A stretch of 64,000 nucleotides of DNA from Bacteroidales bacterium (GTDB taxonomy: Bacteria; Bacteroidota; Bacteroidia; Bacteroidales; UBA932), in contig JAFSSE010000041.1 of the NCBI GenBank assembly GCA_017445755.1, positions 124,001-188,000 on the forward strand, given 5' to 3'. The translations under genes and the position numbers were made by a program. Positions within the stretch are counted from its first letter, which is position 1. Each line of letters begins with the position of its first letter. The notes beneath the pieces were generated by a model. That model saw nothing but the letters and a program-made list of their open reading frames with translations, was not told where the DNA came from and did not search any database. Positions 18,195-26,747 of the stretch are shown in pieces.

Positions 18195-19499
18195 ATGGAT
18201 AAGATTATCTATTCTTCGGAGGCGGAGGTAAGGGGCTCCTATGACGTCATTGTGGCGGGAGCCGGGGCCTCCGGTATCTGCGCCGCCGTCGCCGCTGCCC
18301 GGGAAGGGGCCAGGGTTGCCCTCGCAGAGCGTTACGGCGTTGTCGGCGGAAACCTTACGGCTGGCTTTGTGGGGCCGATTCTCGGCTCCGTCGGCTCCGG
18401 GACCATGCGCGATGAACTCGTTGATCTTCTGGAGGTTCCGGACAATGACTGGATTGGCGAGACGGGGAAGGCCCACAATGTCGAGAAGGCGAAGCTGACC
18501 CTCGAACGTTTTGTGGACAGCCCGAATATCGACGTCTTTCTCCAGAGCCAGGTCAGCCATGTCCTGAAGGAAGGGAACCGGGTCACGGGCGTCGTGCTTT
18601 CGACCGCCGAAGGCCCCGTCGCCCTGAAGGCCCCGGTCGTCATTGACGCTACCGGAGACGCCGTCGTCTCCTTCCTCGCCGGTGCCGAAATAGAAAAAGG
18701 CCGCGAGGACGGGCTCATGCAGCCGGTAACCCTCGAATTTACAATCGACGGAGTCGATGAAAATAAGGGACTTATCTGCATCGGGGACGTGGATAACGTA
18801 GAGTTGGGCGGGATGCGTTTTCTCGACTGGTGCCAGATCCAGGCAGACAAGGGCCTGATTCCCCAGAAAATCGCCGCCGTACGCCTCCATCCGACCGTTA
18901 TCCCCGGTCAGCGCCAGGTCAATACTACCCAGGTCAACGGGGTTGACATTACCCGTCCCGAGGGTATCTTCAAGGCGGACCTCGAGCTGAGGGAGCAGAT
19001 GTTCCTCCTCGAGAAATTCCTCCGCGAGAATCTTCCCGGCTATGAAAATATACGGATTACCGGAAGCGGGACGACTACCGGCGTCCGCGAGAGCCGCCGC
19101 GTGATGGGCGACTATGTCATCGACGCTGACGAACTCGCCGCCGGCTGCCGTTTCCCCGATGTAATTGTCCACAAGGCCCTTTTCATTGTGGATATCCACA
19201 ATCCCGCCGGCGCCGGCCAGGCCGAGGCGAAGATCCAGTACTGCCAGCCCTACGACCTCCCGTACCGCTGTTTCCTGCCGCGGGGACTCGAGGGGCTTCT
19301 CGTCACCGGACGCTGCATCAGCGGCACCCACCGCGCCCATGCCTCCTACCGCGTCATGTCCATCTGCATGGCCATGGGTGAGGCCGTCGGCGTCGCCGCC
19401 GCCCTCTCCGCCTCCCGCGGCGTGACTCCCCGCGACCTTCCGGTTACAGTCCTCCAGGACCGCCTCACCGCCAAAGGCGTCGATCTTTTCAGCAAATAA
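18195..19499 (+). CDS. Cytosolic FAD-dependent oxidoreductase (PF12831-like)
   Basis: The 434-residue protein has no signal peptide. A dinucleotide-binding motif appears near residues 16-30 (DVIVAGAGASGICAA), followed by VVGGNLTAGFVGPIL, SGTTTGVRESRRVMGDYV, and a C-terminal FAD motif GLLVTGRCISGTHRAHASYR. The same pattern occurs in the Tat-exported protein at 7987 and the protein at 21294. It is almost certainly co-transcribed with the lacI-like gene, since the gap is 2 bp. I infer it oxidises or reduces a sugar-derived product imported by the divergent operon. The group has few characterised members, so the reaction is open. A 20-bp piece of its 3' end recurs just after the stop. Confidence 0.9.
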   Translation: MDKIIYSSEAEVRGSYDVIVAGAGASGICAAVAAAREGARVALAERYGVVGGNLTAGFVGPILGSVGSGTMRDELVDLLEVPDNDWIGETGKAHNVEKAKLTLERFVDSPNIDVFLQSQVSHVLKEGNRVTGVVLSTAEGPVALKAPVVIDATGDAVVSFLAGAEIEKGREDGLMQPVTLEFTIDGVDENKGLICIGDVDNVELGGMRFLDWCQIQADKGLIPQKIAAVRLHPTVIPGQRQVNTTQVNGVDITRPEGIFKADLELREQMFLLEKFLRENLPGYENIRITGSGTTTGVRESRRVMGDYVIDADELAAGCRFPDVIVHKALFIVDIHNPAGAGQAEAKIQYCQPYDLPYRCFLPRGLEGLLVTGRCISGTHRAHASYRVMSICMAMGEAVGVAAALSASRGVTPRDLPVTVLQDRLTAKGVDLFSK

Positions 19500-19524
19500 C
19501 GGCTTGCCCAACCGTCGGCGCCTT

Positions 19525-19544
19525 GCCCTCTCCGCCTCCCGCGG
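19525..19544 (+). repeat. 20-bp duplicate of the 3' end of the preceding gene
   Basis: These 20 bases are identical to 19401-19420, inside the end of the FAD oxidoreductase gene. In both places a GTCGGCG lies a few bases upstream. This looks like a decayed local duplication of the gene's 3' end, now non-coding. Confidence 0.6.
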
Positions 19545-19590
19545 AATCACCCCTCGAGCCCTGCCTGTCGCCGCCAGCTTGCCCGGCGTC

Positions 19591-19690
19591 CTGCTTTGCC
19601 GGGTGCTTGCCTAGCCGACGCCCTTCTTTGCTGCTTGCTTTGCCGGGTGCTTGCCTAGCCGACACCCTTCTTTGCTGCCAGCTTTGCCGG
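19591..19690 (+). repeat. 44-bp tandem direct repeat, two copies plus a partial third
   Basis: Copy one is 19591-19634 and copy two 19635-19678. They differ at the first two bases and one internal G/A position. A partial third copy (CAGCTTTGCCGG) follows from 19679. Each unit contains GCTTTGCCGGGTGCTTGCC and then CTTCTTTGCTGC. The region lies between the FAD oxidoreductase gene and the tRNA promoter. A short ORF across it (19523-19726) is not convincing as a gene. Confidence 0.85.
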
Positions 19691-19713
19691 AAGCAGGTGC
19701 TAATGAATAAAAA

Positions 19714-19744
19714 TTTGCAAGGTTAGGTTTTTTTTGTACCTTTG
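19714..19744 (+). promoter_or_regulatory. Promoter of tRNA-Ser
   Basis: TTTG at 19714-19717 and TACCTTTG at 19737-19744 are separated by 19 bp, a textbook Bacteroidota promoter. It lies 41 bp upstream of the mature tRNA 5' end. Confidence 0.75.
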
Positions 19745-19785
19745 CAGTCCGCGCCCGGAGTGCGCGGCGTTTCAGACGAACTCCC

Positions 19786-19872
19786 GGAAGGGTGGGTGAG
19801 TGGCTGAAACCAGCAGTTTGCTAAACTGCCGTACGGGTAACCGTACCACGAGTTCGAATCTCGTCCCTTCCG
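19786..19872 (+). tRNA. tRNA-Ser(GCT)
   Basis: An 87-nt class II tRNA. The acceptor stem GGAAGGG pairs with CCCTTCC (19865-19871), followed by discriminator G. The anticodon loop TTGCTAA is closed by GCAGT/ACTGC, giving anticodon GCT, which reads AGC/AGU. A long variable arm with stem GTACGG/CCGTAC is typical of serine tRNAs, and the T arm carries GTTCGAATC. The CCA end is not encoded. Confidence 0.97.
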
Positions 19873-19876
19873 CAAC

Positions 19877-19927
19877 AAATGTGGCTGACTAATAAGTCGA
19901 GAGACTGATAGCCGGCCACATTTTTTT
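19877..19927 (+). terminator. Intrinsic terminator of tRNA-Ser
   Basis: AAATGTGGC (19877-19885) pairs with GCCACATTT (19915-19923), and the T-run continues to 19927. The loop contains a small inner hairpin (GACT/AGTC). Confidence 0.75.
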
Positions 19928-19948
19928 GTCTCTTGTGGTTAATCTGTT

Positions 19949-20054
19949 GTGGCGCGTAACTAATTGATATTTAGTAATTTAAACAAAACAACATACCGAA
20001 ATTAAGGTATGTCGTTTTGCATAAATCGCTGTATGGCAAGTAGTTATGCGCCAC
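19949..20054. repeat. 106-bp palindromic element, copy A (REP/MITE-like)
   Basis: The termini GTGGCGCGTAACTA and TAGTTATGCGCCAC are inverted repeats with one mismatch over 14 bp. Inside is a hairpin ACATACC (19991-19997) / GGTATGT (20006-20012), followed by a conserved CGTTTTGC. It ends 10 bp from the stop of the Y1 transposase gene. Copies B and C have the same length and align without gaps. Confidence 0.85.
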
Positions 20055-20063
20055 GGCTTCTGG

Positions 20064-21008
20064 TCACTTTTTCTTTAGAGAAACACGCAGAAAGGATTCG
20101 ATTTGCCTGCTCGGTGCACCTGTTTTTGACAACAGCATCTTAAAGACTTCCATCTTAGAATCAAGGTCTAAGGCAAGAACATCGTGAATATCACCCAGTT
20201 TAAGTTCCTTAATGCAAACAGACGCCATCTTGGCATAATACTCGTCTGATTTCCCGATGAATACTTCGTTGATGTCGTATTCACTTCCCGTAGAACTATG
20301 CATTGCCGTCAGCATGTTCTTATATCCGTCAAAATACCTGGCCGCTTCCTGATAGTCTATTGTGTTGTAAATGTTGATGATATAGTCGCACAGCTGTTCT
20401 TTTTCCTTTTTATTGAGATCGGCCGACAGCCGTTTCATTTGTACGTAGTTCATTGGAGCGCCCCTTTTGAACGTAGCTTTGACTTCGTCTATAGCACGTC
20501 TCATTTTTTTCGTTGCTTTGCTAAGAACCAGTTTTTCAGAGAAAGGATAGCTGTTTTCTGCGTATGAGAGAAAACTCCATCTGTAATTCTCGGCTTTCTT
20601 GGCCAGATGTCGCTCCGGTCCATTGTTGCCAACATAGATAAGGTTGGTTCGGACGGCTTTATCTCCATATTTTGGTGCACTTCCAAATGGGCGTTCGAAC
20701 AAAGATCCTTTGTGATGGCAAGTAATATTATGTCTGTATGCGAAGTTCTTTGAAAGATCACGCATGAACCCGGACAATTCCTTTGCGTTATGTGCGATAA
20801 CGGAAAGGTGGATGTGATCAGGCATCAGCGAAACCATCAGCAGCCTGACGTGATAATTTCGCGCTGTTACACATAAGGTGGTGAAGTACACAAGATAGTC
20901 GCTGATGCAGTAAAAGATAAGAAAACCGTTGACGGTCCTTTGGTAAACATGGTTCAACACACCGCGAGAAAAAGCACGTGAAGTTTTCTTGTTTATTGAA
21001 GTTTTCAT
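20064..21008 (-). CDS. REP-associated tyrosine transposase-like protein (Y1/HUH, IS200-related)
   Basis: This 314-residue protein carries the HUH metal-binding motif (MPDHIHLSV, His 65 and His 67). A likely catalytic Tyr is near residue 125 (NLIYVGNNGPER), in the place where Y1 transposases read YIHxNP, followed by NYRWSFLSY. These are hallmarks of single-strand DNA transposases of the IS200/RAYT group. The C-terminal half (about 160-314) is an extra helical region I do not recognise. The gene is visibly more AT-rich than its neighbours, which suggests acquisition. It is flanked on both sides by 106-bp palindromic elements, the arrangement known from REP-RAYT systems. No partner gene is evident. 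Confidence 0.88.
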   Translation of the reverse strand: MKTSINKKTSRAFSRGVLNHVYQRTVNGFLIFYCISDYLVYFTTLCVTARNYHVRLLMVSLMPDHIHLSVIAHNAKELSGFMRDLSKNFAYRHNITCHHKGSLFERPFGSAPKYGDKAVRTNLIYVGNNGPERHLAKKAENYRWSFLSYAENSYPFSEKLVLSKATKKMRRAIDEVKATFKRGAPMNYVQMKRLSADLNKKEKEQLCDYIINIYNTIDYQEAARYFDGYKNMLTAMHSSTGSEYDINEVFIGKSDEYYAKMASVCIKELKLGDIHDVLALDLDSKMEVFKMLLSKTGAPSRQIESFLRVSLKKK

Positions 21009-21107
21009 AAAGCTTAATTGAAGTTTCCATAAAGTTTATTGTTGCGAACTTAATGCTTTATGGCAAAAATTCCAAAAAATAGAGAGAATAATCGCGGCAA
21101 AAGACCC

Positions 21108-21213
21108 GTGGCGCGTAACTTAAAGACACTTAACTATTTGCGCGTAACGATGTGCCCATTTTCAGGCACGTTGTTTTGCGCAAAGCTCTGGATATAACGC
21201 ACTTGCGCGCCAC
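21108..21213. repeat. 106-bp palindromic element, copy B (REP/MITE-like)
   Basis: It starts GTGGCGCGTAACTT and ends CTTGCGCGCCAC, giving inverted termini. The inner hairpin GTGCC (21152-21156) / GGCAC (21165-21169) is at the same offset as in copy A, followed by TTGTTTTGC. It lies 99 bp upstream of the transposase start and about 50 bp before the -7 element of the next gene, in the same orientation as copy A. Confidence 0.85.
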
Positions 21214-21260
21214 GCCGCCGTACGCGGCCAGCAGTCACTTAAAATGTAATGAAAAATACC

Positions 21261-21268
21261 TATATTTG
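21261..21268 (+). promoter_or_regulatory. Probable -7 element for the FAD oxidoreductase/DUF456 genes
   Basis: TATATTTG matches TAnnTTTG exactly, 25 bp upstream of the ATG at 21294. No clear TTTG is visible 19-21 bp further up. Confidence 0.55.
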
Positions 21269-21293
21269 CGTACATAATTAAACAGCAACTCCT

Positions 21294-22664
21294 ATGAAAG
21301 AAATACTTGAGCCAGCAAGAAAAATTCCGGTGAGGGATGAAGTGGATGTCCTCGTAGTCGGAGGCGGCCCGGCCGGCCTTATGGCGGCCCAGGCGGCGGC
21401 CCTTGAAAAAGGGACCCGTGTCATGCTTATCGAGAATCGCGGTTCCCTCGGCGGGAACATGACCCAGGGGCTTCCCTTGCTCGGTTTTCTCGGAAGAAAA
21501 GGCAATGAAATAATAAAGGGCCTTCCCCTGCGTTTTGTAGAACGGCTCCGCGAAAGGGGACAGGCGACCCACCATCGCGCCTGCCCGCTCCATGTAAGCT
21601 TGACGATGATTGATCCGGAAGGGACCAAGCGCCTCGCGTGGGAGATCATGGAGGAGAGCGGCGTCAAGGTTCTCATGTACGTGATGTGCGTGGATGTCAT
21701 CAAGGAAGGCAGCCGGGTAAAAGGCGTCATAATCGAGTCGAAAAAGGGCCGGGAGGCGATTCTTGCGAAGGTCGTCGTCGACTGCAGCGGGGACGGGGAC
21801 GTCGCTTTCCGCGCCGGAGTCCCGATGTGCTATGGCAATGAAAACGGCATTGCGCAGCCCCCGACGCTGATGTTCTCCATGCGTGGTGTCGATTCGCGGA
21901 AGCTTCGGGACGCGGTGGCCGACCACCCGGATGTATATGATATCGACTTCATCCCGAACGAGTTCTTCCGCTCCGACGACAACTGCACCATGGTCGGTTT
22001 CCGGAACCAGGTCAGAGCGGCGCGCGAGGCCGGATACAACATCCCGGTCGAGCGGACGATTTTCATGACCGGAATGGCCCCGGACGAGTGGTGGGTCAAC
22101 ATGTCCCGGGTCAACGGGATAGACGCCACCGACCCGGAACAATATACCCGCGGTGAGGAAATATGTATCCGCCAGAATGAGGAGATAGCCCGTTACCTGA
22201 AAAACTATATTCCCGGCTTCGAAAACGCCTATGTTGACAGGGTGGCACCCTTCATGGGAATCAGGGAAAGCCGCCGTATAGTAGGGGAGTATGTGCTGAC
22301 GGAGGATGATATTTTCTCATGTGCGCGCTTCCCGGACGTCATCGGCGTCGCCTCATATCCGGTGGACCTCCATCACCCTGTGGGCGGAGACTGCACCCTG
22401 ATGTGGTGCCCCGACTGCTATGACATTCCTTACCGCTCCCTCGTTCCGAAGGAAGCGGACGGGCTTCTTTGCGCCGGAAGGAACATCTCGGCGACCCACC
22501 TTGCCCTCGCTTCGGTCAGGGTCATGGGCCCGGCCATGTGCCTCGGAGAGGCGGCCGGAAAGGCGGCGGCCCTCTGCGCCGCAAGCGGTGTGGAACCGCG
22601 TTATCTCGATGTGAAACGACTCCAGGAAGCCCTTCGGGAAGAAGGAGTCTATTTCAGACCTTAA
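21294..22664 (+). CDS. FAD-dependent oxidoreductase (PF12831-like), third paralog
   Basis: The 456-residue cytosolic protein has VDVLVVGGGPAGLMAAQAAA near residues 16-35, then RGSLGGNMTQGLP and a Cys-containing region (HRACPLHVSL). MGIRESRRIVGEYVLTEDDI and a C-terminal GLLCAGRNISATHLALASVR complete the FAD_oxidored pattern. It is more distant from the 18195 protein than the shared motifs suggest, with a longer N-terminal part. It lies 3 bp before a DUF456 membrane-protein gene and upstream of a SusC/SusD pair. A role in processing a compound imported by that pair is possible but unproven. Confidence 0.88.
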   Translation: MKEILEPARKIPVRDEVDVLVVGGGPAGLMAAQAAALEKGTRVMLIENRGSLGGNMTQGLPLLGFLGRKGNEIIKGLPLRFVERLRERGQATHHRACPLHVSLTMIDPEGTKRLAWEIMEESGVKVLMYVMCVDVIKEGSRVKGVIIESKKGREAILAKVVVDCSGDGDVAFRAGVPMCYGNENGIAQPPTLMFSMRGVDSRKLRDAVADHPDVYDIDFIPNEFFRSDDNCTMVGFRNQVRAAREAGYNIPVERTIFMTGMAPDEWWVNMSRVNGIDATDPEQYTRGEEICIRQNEEIARYLKNYIPGFENAYVDRVAPFMGIRESRRIVGEYVLTEDDIFSCARFPDVIGVASYPVDLHHPVGGDCTLMWCPDCYDIPYRSLVPKEADGLLCAGRNISATHLALASVRVMGPAMCLGEAAGKAAALCAASGVEPRYLDVKRLQEALREEGVYFRP

Positions 22665-22667
22665 AAT

Positions 22668-23162
22668 ATGGAGACATTCATCATTGTACTGGCCGTTTTG
22701 GCCGGAGTCATCGGAATCCTCGGGAGCGTGCTTCCCGGGCTTGCCGGGCCGCCAATCAGCTGGCTCGGCCTTCTTATTCTCTATCTCTGGGGCAGCGGAA
22801 CCAACGCCGTCGGTGAACCGGTATCGCTGACGCTTCTGCTTGTCCTTCTGGGAGTAGTCATTGTCGTAGGCCTTGTCAATTACATAGTTCCAGGGTATTT
22901 CACGAAGATGACCGGCGGAAGCAAATACGCCGGCTGGGGTGCCGTCATCGGTCTTTTCGTCGGTCTCATCTATCCTCCCGTCGGCATGATTGCCGGTTCC
23001 CTCATCGGGGCCTTCATCGCGGAATACTTTTTCGCAAAGAAAGGCGCCGCCGACTCCGTCAAGGCCTCCCTCGGGGCCTTCCTCGGCTTCCTTTTCAGCA
23101 CCGGCATCAATCTGATTCTCTCCGGAGTGATTTTCTATTACATTATCGTTTATCTGAAATAA
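22668..23162 (+). CDS. DUF456 family small membrane protein
   Basis: The 164-residue, very hydrophobic protein opens METFIIVLAVLAGVIGILGS and continues LPGLAGPPISWLGLL, the recognisable DUF456 N-terminus. About four or five membrane helices are expected, and Gly-rich stretches (GWGAVIGLFVGLIYPPVGM) recur. Function of the family is unknown. The 3-bp gap to the FAD oxidoreductase suggests one transcript. An antisense ORF of 276 residues covers it but shows no protein family features. Confidence 0.85.
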   Translation: METFIIVLAVLAGVIGILGSVLPGLAGPPISWLGLLILYLWGSGTNAVGEPVSLTLLLVLLGVVIVVGLVNYIVPGYFTKMTGGSKYAGWGAVIGLFVGLIYPPVGMIAGSLIGAFIAEYFFAKKGAADSVKASLGAFLGFLFSTGINLILSGVIFYYIIVYLK

Positions 23163-23288
23163 TCCGCCTGTTTTTTTCGCCAACCTACTCGTAAGAGGGC
23201 AGGTTGAAATTAATAAAAAAACTTAATAATCAAGGCCTGACTTTGTAAAAAAATAATAGGTAAAAGTTATTATTTGTGAAAAATAATA

Positions 23289-23296
23289 TATATTTG
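23289..23296 (+). promoter_or_regulatory. Probable -7 element for the second SusC/SusD pair
   Basis: TATATTTG matches TAnnTTTG, 74 bp upstream of the SusC start at 23371. The 23163-23370 gap is strongly AT-rich. It also holds an imperfect inverted repeat CAACCT (23181-23186) / AGGTTG (23201-23206), too weak to call a terminator. Confidence 0.55.
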
Positions 23297-23370
23297 TACG
23301 CTGAAGTTTTAGACCCATTTGCTTTGAAATTACATAAGCTAAAACATGTTATTAATTAAAACCAACATCT

Positions 23371-26300
23371 ATGAATTTTAAAAAGATTCTAGCGGCATGT
23401 GTACTGACGGCCCTTCTCGGAGGGACGGCCGGTACGTATGCGTACGCCGTATCATCGAATGATTCGGCGTTGCAGCAGCAGAACGTCCGCGCGAGCGGCG
23501 TTGTAGTTGATGCCCAGGGTCAGCCGGTTCCCGGAGCGAGCGTCATCGTCAAGGGAACGACAAGCGGAACGATGACCGACCCCCAGGGACGGTTCGCGTT
23601 CTCCGTCAGGAGCGGTTCCACCCTCGAGATTTCATGCATCGGCTATGCAACAACGACAGTCGCTGCCGGTGAAAACATCCGTGTCACACTGAGTGATGAC
23701 GCCGAGTTCCTCGACGAGGTCGTGGTCGTCGGTTTCGGTACCCAGAAGAAAGCCAACCTCACCGGCGCCGTTACGGCTGTCGATGTGGAAAAGACTTTCG
23801 GAAGCAAACCGATTTCGAATGTTTCCAAGGGCCTCCAGGGTGTTGTCCCCGGACTTACGATTACCTACACATCCAACGACCTCGGGGAAAGCCCGACAAT
23901 GAAAATCCGTGGTAGCGGTACGGTCAATGGAAATAACGCCCCGCTCATTCTCCTTGACGGTGTGGAGATTCCCGACCTTTCTTTCGTGAACCCGGACAAC
24001 ATCAAGAGCATTTCCGTCCTGAAGGATGCGGCCTCCGCCTCCATCTATGGTACCCGCGCCGCCTTCGGTGTTATCCTTATCACCTCCAAGGATGGAGCCA
24101 GCGTCAAGGATCACGCGACGGTAACTTACTCCAACAACTTCTCCTGGAACCAGCCGATCGGCCTTCCGAAGTATATCACGACGAAGGATGGAATCCTCGC
24201 ACAGCTCGAGGAAGGTATCCTCGCCCAGAAGAATACTGACGGTACCGACATCGAGGCCTTCGGTATGTATTACAACAAGATGGGAGACAAGATTGCCGAA
24301 TGGTTTGACAACTATTCTTCCAATCTCAGCAACCCCGTTTACACCTATGGTCAGGACTGGGAGATTGTCGGCGGAACTCCTTATTATTACAGGGTTACCG
24401 ATCCGAACAAGGAACTGTTCAAGACCGCCTTCCAGAAGAGCCACAATATCGGCGTATCCGGTAACTCCGGCAACACCCGCTACAACGTCTCCCTCGGCTA
24501 CAGCAAGGAGGAATCCACCCTTCGTTACGCCCAGGACAACTACGTAGAGCGTTATAACGCAAATATTTCCACCAACACCCAGGTGTTCAAGTGGCTGAAT
24601 ATCGGAACGAAGGTCATGTATGTCGAGAAAGAGCACAGCTATCCTTACGGATATGAGGCGTCCAACTCGACCATGGGCCTCCTCTACTACACCATGCGTT
24701 TCCCGACGTTCTTCCCCTTCGGTATCTCTGACGGTGCCAAGCTTGCCGACGGAACGTACTATGACGCCCGCACCCAGGCGGCTGAAGGACTGTGGTTCCG
24801 CCATGGTAACGCCTATGTCGCAAATGAGTCGAACTGCGTCTCCAAGGACCAGTATCTGACAATTGGTGGCAATGTTACTATCAACATCGCTCCCGGACTT
24901 ACCTTCTACGCAGATTACACCCGCGGACAGTACAATTACCTCAACCAGACTATCCGCCAGCCGTATTACGTCGCCAACTGGAGCTTCCCTTCCCGCGCCG
25001 CCGTTACGACCAACAACTTCTCCAGAAGGACCTATGTCAACCGGGTAACCAATACGATGAATGCGTATTTCGACTACCTGTACAGCATCAACGACGAGCA
25101 TAATTTCGCCTTCAAGGTCGGTGCGAACGCTGAAGACCTCAGGTACAACTATCTGTACATGAGCGCAAACGGTGTCCAGAATCCCGACATGCCTACGATG
25201 AACCTTACGGACGACGCCGGTGGCAAGGCCACTGTCAGCGAAGCGCTCCGTGACAGGGCTTCCCTCGGTTTCTTCGGCAGAGTAAATTACAATTATAAGG
25301 AGAAATATCTCGCGGAATTCAATGTCCGTTACGACGGTTCCTCGACCTTTGCCCCCGGCAAGCGTTGGGCCCTGTTCTCCTCCGGTTCGGTAGGTTACAA
25401 ACTTTCCGAGGAGGAATACTGGGACGCCATCCGTCCTTATGTACCGGTATTCAAGGTCCGCGCATCCTACGGTTCCGTAGGTAACCAGGCGCTGGGCTCC
25501 GCCTATGCGGCCAACAAGCAGTTCTACCCCTATATCGCCCTCCTGTCCTCGTCGACGTCTTCCTGGATCGGAACTGATCTGAACCAGGCCAAGACCGTTG
25601 CGACTCCGGAACTTGTCAACGCAGGTATGACCTGGGAGAGGGTCCGTACTCTTGACTTCGGTTTCGACGCTTCCCTCCTCAACAAGGAACTCAATGTCAG
25701 CTTCGACTGGTTCCAGAGGAACAATATCGGTATGCTCGTTCCCGGAAATGCCCTTGTCGGTTATATCGGCGCAGGCGCTCCGCTTGAGAATGGCGGTGAC
25801 ATGAGGACCCGCGGTTGGGAATTTGAACTGAATTACACCCACTCCTTCAACAAGGACTTCGCGGTCTATGGAACCTTCACGCTCTCCGATGCCAAGTCTG
25901 TGATTACCAAGTGGAACACTGACACCAACGTTCTTACCGGATGGTATAAGGGCAAGGAAGTCGGTGAAATCTGGGGTCTTGTGACCGACCGTTACTGGAC
26001 TTCTGCCGACAACGCGGCTGATATCGCAGCCCTCCAGAGTGGAATTGCCATGGGCTCATTCACCTATGGTCCTGGTGACATCAAGTACAAGGATCTGGAC
26101 GGAGACGGCGTCATCAGCGGTGGTGCCGGAAAGATTGATGATCATGGAGACCTTGTCCGCATCGGTAACGACCTCCCGAGATATGAGTATGCCCTGCGCC
26201 TTGGAGCCATGTTCAAGGGCTTCGACGCGGAAATTCTCTTCCAGGGCGTCGGCAAGCGCGACATGTGGTCCTATTCCTCTCTCTTCACGACCCATACTGC

Positions 26301-26730
26301 AGGTGCCCAGATGAACATCTTCGAGTATCAGCTGGACTATTGGACCGAAACCAACCAGGACGCCGCTTATCCCCGGCCGTTCATCAACAACTCGGTCACT
26401 TCCGCAATCCAGGGTCTCCCGAACGCCGGTAACAACAACTTCTATCCCCAGACGAAATACCTTGCGAACCTCGCATATCTCCGTATCAAGAACCTCACTC
26501 TCGGATATACCGTTCCGCAGAACCTGACCCGGAAGATTGCGGTCGAAAAGGCCCGCGTCTATGCGAGTGTCCAGAACCTTCTCACATTTGACCACATTAA
26601 CGGTGTCATGGATCCTGAATGTACCGGTGGTTGGTCTTCTACGTATTATGATGGTATCGACCGCGCTTATGCAGGACGTGCCATGCCGTTCAACCGCCAG
26701 TGGTCGCTCGGTCTTCAGATTACCTTTTAA
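23371..26730 (+). CDS. SusC-family TonB-dependent outer-membrane transporter
   Basis: The 1119-residue protein starts with a Sec signal (MNFKKILAACVLTALLGG). The carboxypeptidase-regulatory-like domain is at about 43-110, with ASGVVVDAQGQPVPGASV. Then come DEVVVVGFGT, the plug with IRGSGTVNGNNAPLILLDGV and SVLKDAASASIYGTRAA, and a 22-strand-type barrel ending SLGLQITF. It pairs with the SusD at 26748. No glycoside hydrolase, lyase or sulfatase gene adjoins this pair. Upstream are FAD oxidoreductase and DUF456 genes, so the substrate may be a small glycan processed elsewhere. Confidence 0.97.
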   Translation: MNFKKILAACVLTALLGGTAGTYAYAVSSNDSALQQQNVRASGVVVDAQGQPVPGASVIVKGTTSGTMTDPQGRFAFSVRSGSTLEISCIGYATTTVAAGENIRVTLSDDAEFLDEVVVVGFGTQKKANLTGAVTAVDVEKTFGSKPISNVSKGLQGVVPGLTITYTSNDLGESPTMKIRGSGTVNGNNAPLILLDGVEIPDLSFVNPDNIKSISVLKDAASASIYGTRAAFGVILITSKDGASVKDHATVTYSNNFSWNQPIGLPKYITTKDGILAQLEEGILAQKNTDGTDIEAFGMYYNKMGDKIAEWFDNYSSNLSNPVYTYGQDWEIVGGTPYYYRVTDPNKELFKTAFQKSHNIGVSGNSGNTRYNVSLGYSKEESTLRYAQDNYVERYNANISTNTQVFKWLNIGTKVMYVEKEHSYPYGYEASNSTMGLLYYTMRFPTFFPFGISDGAKLADGTYYDARTQAAEGLWFRHGNAYVANESNCVSKDQYLTIGGNVTINIAPGLTFYADYTRGQYNYLNQTIRQPYYVANWSFPSRAAVTTNNFSRRTYVNRVTNTMNAYFDYLYSINDEHNFAFKVGANAEDLRYNYLYMSANGVQNPDMPTMNLTDDAGGKATVSEALRDRASLGFFGRVNYNYKEKYLAEFNVRYDGSSTFAPGKRWALFSSGSVGYKLSEEEYWDAIRPYVPVFKVRASYGSVGNQALGSAYAANKQFYPYIALLSSSTSSWIGTDLNQAKTVATPELVNAGMTWERVRTLDFGFDASLLNKELNVSFDWFQRNNIGMLVPGNALVGYIGAGAPLENGGDMRTRGWEFELNYTHSFNKDFAVYGTFTLSDAKSVITKWNTDTNVLTGWYKGKEVGEIWGLVTDRYWTSADNAADIAALQSGIAMGSFTYGPGDIKYKDLDGDGVISGGAGKIDDHGDLVRIGNDLPRYEYALRLGAMFKGFDAEILFQGVGKRDMWSYSSLFTTHTAGAQMNIFEYQLDYWTETNQDAAYPRPFINNSVTSAIQGLPNAGNNNFYPQTKYLANLAYLRIKNLTLGYTVPQNLTRKIAVEKARVYASVQNLLTFDHINGVMDPECTGGWSSTYYDGIDRAYAGRAMPFNRQWSLGLQITF

Positions 26731-26747
26731 CCAACCGAGATAGCATT

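Noticed and set aside
18189-19550. A 453-codon antisense frame over the FAD oxidoreductase gene
   Set aside because: The sense frame has clear FAD-binding motifs and follows lacI by 2 bp; the antisense product has none.
19523-19726. A 67-codon frame across the 44-bp tandem repeats
   Set aside because: It is Cys/Pro/Leu-rich repeat sequence, overlaps the tRNA promoter region, and has no protein-like pattern.
19949-21213. A classical IS element with target-site duplications
   Set aside because: The bases outside copies A and B do not form a duplicated target, and the gene is of the Y1 type, which does not make such duplications; a REP-RAYT arrangement fits better.
22353-23183. A 276-codon antisense frame across the DUF456 gene
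   Set aside because: Highly charged product without family features; the sense strand has a recognisable DUF456 protein.
23163-23210. Inverted repeat CAACCT/AGGTTG as a terminator after the DUF456 gene
   Set aside because: The T-run precedes the hairpin on the plus strand and the stem is short and interrupted.
23632-25842. A 736-codon antisense frame within the second SusC gene
   Set aside because: Shadow of a well-supported SusC; product is Val/Gly/Asp-rich with no family features.
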